Below, in pieces: positions 58,634-64,000 of a stretch of 64,000 nt of DNA. Below the pieces are notes generated by a model, which worked only from the letters and a program-made list of their open reading frames with translations, was not told the origin of the DNA and searched no databases. Where the stretch lies: contig NZ_JXZC01000001.1 of NCBI RefSeq assembly GCF_000935355.1, positions 744,001-808,000 on the forward strand, written 5' to 3'. Made by a program: the position numbers and the translations under genes. Positions within the stretch are counted from its first letter, which is position 1, and each line of letters opens with the position of its first letter. Source of the stretch: Rossellomorea aquimaris (GTDB lineage Bacteria; Bacillota; Bacilli; Bacillales; Bacillaceae_B).

Positions 58634-59779
58634 CTACAACCAACTTGAAACGAGTTGGCGGGTCTGCCGGTCAATCTCATGTATGGTTTCAAGGTCAGGT
58701 CTATGTATCACTTGATGGGTATTCATAGCCTTTTCAATGTACATTTCAATATCGAGGAAAGATATTTTATTATCCAGGAACAAAGCAACAGCCGCTTCAT
58801 TGGCAGCATTTAAAACCGTTGTCATACTACCGCCAATTCGACCTGCTTCATATGCAAATGCCAAACAACGGAATCGCTGTAAATCCATCTTCTCAAAATG
58901 AAGCTTACCCATTTCCACTAAATCCAATCTTTTACCTGGCCTTTGAAGCCTGTCTGGATATGTTAAAGCATATTGGATCGGCACACGCATATCAGGCGTG
59001 CCCAGTTGAGCCATAACAGATGAATCATGAAATTGAATCATGGAATGGATAATGCTTTCCCTATGCTGCACAACCTCGATACGATCATAAGGAATATCAA
59101 ATAACCAATGAGCCTCAATCACCTCTAATCCCTTGTTCATCATAGAAGCAGAGTCGATGGTGATCTTCGCTCCCATCGACCAGTTCGGATGATTCAGCGC
59201 TTCTTTTACCGTGACACCAACTAATTCTTCTCTCGCACGGTCTCTAAAGCTGCCCCCGGAAGCAGTAATGATCAATTTTTCAATGTTCTTCTCTTGTTCT
59301 CCTTGAAGAGCTTGGAAGATAGCAGAATGCTCACTATCAACAGGCAATAGAGTGGTGCCCTTTTTCTTGGCCGCTTCCATCACCAGGTGTCCAGCTGTTA
59401 CAAGAGTTTCCTTATTGGCGATTGCTATCATTTTCCCTGCCTCAATGGCTTGCAGTGTAGGATAGAGCCCCACACTTCCCAGGACTGCATTAACGAGTAT
59501 GTCAGCTTCCTGGTGACAAGCCACCTCCACAAGACCTTCTTCCCCATACAGTACCTTGATGGATGTAGATAATTCTTTCGTTAATAATTCCGCATCTTCT
59601 TTATTCTGAACAGAAACCAACTGAGGATTGAATTCTTCAATCATTTTTCTTGCTTCTTCTATATTTCTGCCAACAGACATAGCTGTCAGTTTGAATTCTT
59701 CAGGATGCTCTCGAATTACATCAAGGGTTTGTGTTCCAATAGAACCCGTAGCTCCCATTAAGCTGATCTTTTTCAACAA
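58634..59779 (-). CDS. dxr: 1-deoxy-D-xylulose 5-phosphate reductoisomerase
   Basis: This 381-residue enzyme catalyses the first committed MEP-pathway step toward isopentenyl diphosphate, which feeds UppS in the same cluster. The NADPH motif is GATGSIGTQ (residues 9-17). Metal and substrate motifs include [15 protein letters not shown] near 144 and ASGGSFRDR near 178. The length is typical. It lies 34 bases after cdsA, and rasP follows about 100 bases downstream. Confidence 0.97.
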   Translation of the reverse strand: MLKKISLMGATGSIGTQTLDVIREHPEEFKLTAMSVGRNIEEARKMIEEFNPQLVSVQNKEDAELLTKELSTSIKVLYGEEGLVEVACHQEADILVNAVLGSVGLYPTLQAIEAGKMIAIANKETLVTAGHLVMEAAKKKGTTLLPVDSEHSAIFQALQGEQEKNIEKLIITASGGSFRDRAREELVGVTVKEALNHPNWSMGAKITIDSASMMNKGLEVIEAHWLFDIPYDRIEVVQHRESIIHSMIQFHDSSVMAQLGTPDMRVPIQYALTYPDRLQRPGKRLDLVEMGKLHFEKMDLQRFRCLAFAYEAGRIGGSMTTVLNAANEAAVALFLDNKISFLDIEMYIEKAMNTHQVIHRPDLETIHEIDRQTRQLVSSWL

Positions 59780-59813
59780 CTACACTCCTCCCGCTAGAAG
59801 CCTTCTACCTTTA

Positions 59814-60599
59814 CTATAAAAGAAAGTGAAGAAGGGGTAACACAAATAATAAACTATCAAAACGATCAAGCATTCCACCATGGCCAGGTAATAAGTGACC
59901 TGAATCTTTTACTTTGTAATGTCTTTTCAGTGCGGATTCGACTAAGTCTCCCACTTGTCCAAACACAGAAAGAATCCCGGTCACGATAATGAGTTTAGGA
60001 ATGGACATATCAAGATCTGTGAAGAATGTCATGATGACACCGACTACGATGGCACAAATGATCCCGCCTACAAAACCTTCAATGGTTTTATTCGGACTGA
60101 TTTCAGGCCAGAGCTTCTTTTTCCCCATCGCTCTTCCTATGAAATAAGCACCTGAGTCTGTCGCCCATATAATAAATAAAGCATAGAAAACAAACTGTAC
60201 TCCTTCATCCAAACGGATCTCCATGAAGTAATAGAAACCAATCCCTACATATAAAATGCTTAATAGAGCAAATGCCACATCATCGAATGTGTAGCGGTTC
60301 TTGGTTGCCACTGTATATGTTAAAAAGAGAAGCACAGCAAGAAAAGCCATTTCAATTTTGGAATAGCCAAAGTCAGCTATGATCCCAATAGCATCGGTTG
60401 GAATCAAGAAAACCCATAAAAGGGCAAGAGATAATAAACCGGGAATGGTAAAGATCCATTGTCCCCTCATCTTTAATGCTTCATATAAACTGATAGAAGC
60501 AATAAGATACATTAAAATAATAAATGGTGTTTCACCAAAAATGATGATCGGTAAAAATATTGCTGCAGCTACCACAGCTGTAATAATTCTTTGTTTCAT
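59814..60599 (-). CDS. cdsA: Phosphatidate cytidylyltransferase CdsA
   Basis: This 261-residue polytopic membrane enzyme makes CDP-diacylglycerol, the precursor used by PgsA. About seven hydrophobic segments precede the family signature SALKRHYKVKDSGHLLPGHG, which continues GMLDRFDSLLF at the C-terminus. Its ATG overlaps the uppS stop by one base, so the two are translationally coupled. The length is close to the B. subtilis enzyme (269). Confidence 0.96.
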   Translation of the reverse strand: MKQRIITAVVAAAIFLPIIIFGETPFIILMYLIASISLYEALKMRGQWIFTIPGLLSLALLWVFLIPTDAIGIIADFGYSKIEMAFLAVLLFLTYTVATKNRYTFDDVAFALLSILYVGIGFYYFMEIRLDEGVQFVFYALFIIWATDSGAYFIGRAMGKKKLWPEISPNKTIEGFVGGIICAIVVGVIMTFFTDLDMSIPKLIIVTGILSVFGQVGDLVESALKRHYKVKDSGHLLPGHGGMLDRFDSLLFVLPLLHFLL

Positions 60600-61390
60600 T
60601 AGGATTCCTCGCTTTGTAACCCACCAAATCTTCTTGAACGACCTTGATATGCTTCAATTGCTTCTATTAACTGTTCTTTGCCAAAATCCGGCCACAGTAC
60701 GTCTGTAAAAAAGAACTCTGTATAAGCTAATTGCCAAAGCATAAAGTTACTTAAGCGGATTTCTCCACTCGTTCGAATAAGCAGGTCTGGATCTTTTAAA
60801 TCTTTCGTCATCAAGTAACTCGAAAACACTTCTTCATTCAATTGGTTCTCATCTAGTATTCCATTCTGAACATCTTTTAAGACATGTTTCATGGAATCTA
60901 TAATTTCTGAGCGGCTGCCATAATTTAAAGCAAAGTTTAATATCAAACCGTCATTAAGCTTCGTAGCTTCCATCGCCTTAGTGACAGCTTTCTTCGTGTG
61001 GTTCGGCAGGGCATCAGGAGAACCCATCATTTTAACTTGAACATTTTCTTCTACTAATTCGGGCAGGAAAGTTCCTAGGAATTCCTCTGGCAACTTCATC
61101 AGGAACTCAACTTCCATTTTTGGGCGTTTCCAGTTCTCGGTTGAAAAAGCATAGAGTGTTAAGGCCTCTACACCCAGTTCGTTTGCCAATTTAGTGATTC
61201 TTCGCACACATTTCATGCCTTCATGGTGTCCGGCCACTCTGGGCAAGGCCCTTTTTTTGGCCCAGCGTCCATTGCCATCCATGATAATTGCTATATGACC
61301 CGGAATAGGGTGTTTTACTAATTCTTGAAATCGATCATCCACTTCCTCGGAAGTTTGCTGTCGTTTCCATTGCTTAAGCTTGTTTAGCAT
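60599..61390 (-). CDS. uppS: Undecaprenyl diphosphate synthase
   Basis: This 263-residue cis-prenyltransferase makes the C55 lipid carrier for wall synthesis. The motif HIAIIMDGNGRWAKKRALPRVAGHHEGM near 30-57 includes the catalytic Asp and phosphate-binding residues. ALTLYAFSTENWKRP and the C-terminal DLLIRTSGEIRLSNFMLWQLAYTEFFF are intact. I use ATG 61388-61390 after GGAGG; the frame stays open to 61465 but that part crosses the promoter. It heads uppS-cdsA-dxr-rasP. Confidence 0.97.
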   Translation of the reverse strand: MLNKLKQWKRQQTSEEVDDRFQELVKHPIPGHIAIIMDGNGRWAKKRALPRVAGHHEGMKCVRRITKLANELGVEALTLYAFSTENWKRPKMEVEFLMKLPEEFLGTFLPELVEENVQVKMMGSPDALPNHTKKAVTKAMEATKLNDGLILNFALNYGSRSEIIDSMKHVLKDVQNGILDENQLNEEVFSSYLMTKDLKDPDLLIRTSGEIRLSNFMLWQLAYTEFFFTDVLWPDFGKEQLIEAIEAYQGRSRRFGGLQSEES

Positions 61391-61433
61391 AAAAAATCCT
61401 CCACCAACAATCCAAAAAATATTTACCCTTACT

Positions 61434-61442
61434 ATCATATCA
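61434..61442 (-). promoter_or_regulatory. Extended -10 promoter for uppS-cdsA
   Basis: On the minus strand TGATATGAT (TATGAT at 61434-61439) makes an extended -10. A TTGAAG lies 20 nt upstream, longer than the ideal spacer. It is 44 nt ahead of the uppS ATG. Confidence 0.45.
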
Positions 61443-61499
61443 AAAAATAAGGAAGATATCTTCAAGAAAATAGATTATGTATATTCATATAGGTTTCTT

Positions 61500-61550
61500 G
61501 AACGTTTTATACACCGTTGTTCCGCCCTGTCACAACTCATATAAACGTTC
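61500..61550. repeat. Unexplained 51-nt inverted repeat ahead of uppS
   Basis: GAACGTTTTATA (61500-61511) and TATAAACGTTC (61540-61550) form the outer arms, with GTTGT/ACAAC pairing inside. No T-run follows on either strand, so it is not a standard terminator. It lies between the frr terminator and the uppS promoter. Confidence 0.6.
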
Positions 61551-61601
61551 TATCAGAGAACATGGGAAGTTTGCTATCAACACGCATACTCTAAACAAGC
61601 A

Positions 61602-61656
61602 TAAACAAAGGGACTGTCCCATAAGGAATATGAGTTCACTTATAGGACAGCCCCTT
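61602..61656 (-). terminator. Terminator after frr
   Basis: On the minus strand AAGGGGCTGTCCTATAAG pairs with CTTATGGGACAGTCCCTT over 18 positions with two mismatches and is followed by TGTTTATG. Confidence 0.75.
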
Positions 61657-61674
61657 AGGATTAGAATATGATCA

Positions 61675-62231
61675 TTAAACTTCTAACATTTCTTGTTCTT
61701 TATCTTTTGCAATGCTATCGATCTTGACGATGCTCTCGTCTGTTGCTTTTTGAACGTCATCAGAGTATCCACGAAGATCATCTTCTGTTATATCTCCGCT
61801 CTTCTCTTTCTTTTTAAGATCGTCATTTGCATCACGACGGATGTTACGGATCGCCACTTTTGCATCTTCAGCTTCTTTTTTCACAAGCTTCACAAGCTCT
61901 TTACGACGCTCTTCCGTTAAGGCTGGAACAACGATCCGTATTATATTCCCATCGCTCGTAGGTGTAATTCCCAGGTCTGATTTCAAAATCGCTTTCTCAA
62001 TATCACCTAAAGCAGATTTGTCATAAGGCTGGATCACAAGCATACGGGCCTCTGGAATAGAAATACCCGCTAATTGATTTACAGGTGTCGGTGCACCATA
62101 GTAATCAACTGTGATCTTATCAAGTAGTGATGCGTTAGCCCTACCAGCTCGGATGCTTGCTAACTCACGAGAAAATGTTTGAATAGCTTTTGTCATTCTT
62201 TCTTTCGCATTTGCAATGATCGTATTTGGCA

Positions 62232-62232
<1 letters not shown>
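61675..62232 (-). CDS. frr: Ribosome recycling factor
   Basis: This 185-residue three-helix-bundle protein starts [40 protein letters not shown] and ends with the helical [15 protein letters not shown]. With EF-G it splits terminated ribosomes. The length equals the family norm. Its ATG overlaps the pyrH stop (TAATG) by one base, with AGGGGG as SD inside pyrH. A terminator follows the gene. Confidence 0.98.
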
Positions 62233-63018
<786 letters not shown>

Positions 63019-63044
63019 TTATAGATGTTTAACTTTAGCTGCTC

Positions 63045-63926
63045 TTATTTGTTTACTTGGTTCATTACTTCTTCTGCGAAGTTTTCTTGACGCTTCTCAA
63101 GACCTTCTCCTACTTCGTAACGTGTGAAGTCAGTTAAAGTAGCGTTATTTGCTGCAAGGTATTGACGTACTTTTTGATCTGGATTCTTTACGAATGTTTG
63201 ATCTAAGATACAGATATCCTCGAAATATTTCCCTAGGCGACCTTCAACCATTTTTTCAACGATGTTTTCAGGTTTTCCTTCATTTAATGCCTGTTGCTTT
63301 AGTACTTCACGCTCACGCTCTACTTCTTCAGCAGAAACCTGGTCGCGGGATACATATTTAGGATTTAATGCTGCAGCATGCATCGCAACATCTTTCGCTA
63401 CATTTGCATCAGTTGTACCTTCAACAACTGTAAGAACAGCAATACGGCCACCCATGTGCAGATATTCACCGAACGCAGCGTTATCAGCTTTCGTACGGAT
63501 TTCAAAACGACGAAGCGTGATTTTTTCTCCGATTTTAGCGATAGCGGCATTGATGAATTCACTTACAGTTGAACCATTTGTCATTTTTTGATCAAGTGCT
63601 TCTTCAACAGAAGCTGGTTTGTTTGCAAGCAGGTGGTCAGATAATTCTTTTACAAGGTTTTGGAAGTTTTCGTTTTTAGCAACGAAATCTGTTTCTGCAT
63701 TTACTTCAAGAATAATTGCAGTGTTTCCTTCGCTTGCAATGTAAGTAGTACCTTCAGCTGCGATACGGTCAGCTTTCTTAGCTGCTTTCGCAATCCCTTT
63801 TTCTCGTAAAAAGTCAATTGCTTTGTCCATATCTCCGTCAGTTTCTGTTAACGCTTTTTTACAGTCCATCATTCCAGCGCCAGTTTTTTCACGAAGTTCT
63901 TTAACCATTTGTGCAGTAATTGCCAT
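63045..63926 (-). CDS. tsf: Elongation factor Ts
   Basis: This 293-residue nucleotide-exchange factor for EF-Tu starts [44 protein letters not shown], the conserved UBA-like N-terminal domain. The core has [20 protein letters not shown] near 73-92 (the TDFVAKN signature) and a C-terminal dimerisation segment. The length matches B. subtilis (293). SD AAGGAGG lies close to the ATG. rpsB should lie just beyond the window edge. Confidence 0.98.
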   Translation of the reverse strand: MAITAQMVKELREKTGAGMMDCKKALTETDGDMDKAIDFLREKGIAKAAKKADRIAAEGTTYIASEGNTAIILEVNAETDFVAKNENFQNLVKELSDHLLANKPASVEEALDQKMTNGSTVSEFINAAIAKIGEKITLRRFEIRTKADNAAFGEYLHMGGRIAVLTVVEGTTDANVAKDVAMHAAALNPKYVSRDQVSAEEVEREREVLKQQALNEGKPENIVEKMVEGRLGKYFEDICILDQTFVKNPDQKVRQYLAANNATLTDFTRYEVGEGLEKRQENFAEEVMNQVNK

Positions 63927-64000
63927 AGTGGGTTTCCTCCTTAGATTAACTATGTAGACTATGTCACCAGTAGGTGAGAGTCAAAAATGTACTGTCTCAA
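63927..64000. other. tsf leader at the window edge
   Basis: These 74 bases before tsf contain the SD and a small hairpin TCACC-TACT-GGTGA. No rpsB coding sequence is visible, so the rpsB-tsf spacer is longer than the part seen here. Confidence 0.6.

Overview
This 64 kb window is chromosomal core DNA from a spore-forming, low-to-moderate G+C member of the Bacillaceae. Its gene order closely follows the Bacillus subtilis tsf-pyrH ... pnp ... dpaAB ... spoIIIE ... recA ... cotE segment. The genus cannot be fixed from sequence alone. Apart from one gene, every gene I support lies on the minus strand, so transcription runs from high to low coordinates. I see no tRNA, rRNA, IS transposase, prophage or CRISPR array.

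Read in the direction of transcription, 64000-50345 holds tsf, pyrH, frr, uppS, cdsA, dxr, rasP, proS and polC. These cover translation elongation, UMP synthesis, ribosome recycling, undecaprenyl/CDP-DAG/isoprenoid synthesis, intramembrane proteolysis and the replicative polymerase. The rimP-nusA-ylxR-ylxQ-infB-ylxP-rbfA-truB-ribF translation operon follows, then rpsO with its own promoter, then pnp.

40709-29313 is a mixed sporulation and wall region: ylxY (a degenerate polysaccharide deacetylase), mlpA (M16 protease) and ymxH, then dpaA-dpaB-asd-dapG-dapA, which leads from aspartate to dihydrodipicolinate and spore dipicolinate, then rnjB, tepA and ylzJ. Between ymxH and mlpA is a gene-free 600 bp stretch holding a terminal-inverted-repeat element with two GC-rich folded cores.

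29122-16758 holds spoIIIE, a GntR/HutC regulator (ymfC) placed directly ahead of a BMP-type nucleoside ABC transporter (nupNOPQ), the paired M16 genes ymfF/ymfH, the EF-P-modification reductase ymfI, and ymfJ. 16487-7075 holds ymfK, rodZ, pgsA, cinA, recA (with a LexA box), rny, ymdB, spoVS and an M19 dipeptidase. 6852-1 holds a 2-oxoacid:ferredoxin oxidoreductase pair (korAB), one plus-strand coiled-coil gene, miaB, ricA and the truncated cotE.

The least explained items are these: the lone plus-strand coiled-coil gene at 3043-4170, with a sigma-K-like promoter and an odd start; the TIR-bounded repeat at 37861-38400; a candidate YmfC operator with a partial second copy inside the nup operon; the ACT plus P-loop protein YmfK; and a 51-nt inverted repeat ahead of uppS. 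Most of the window is conserved housekeeping and sporulation DNA. I do not see a complete novel multi-gene system, and the coiled-coil gene is the best single candidate for new biology.
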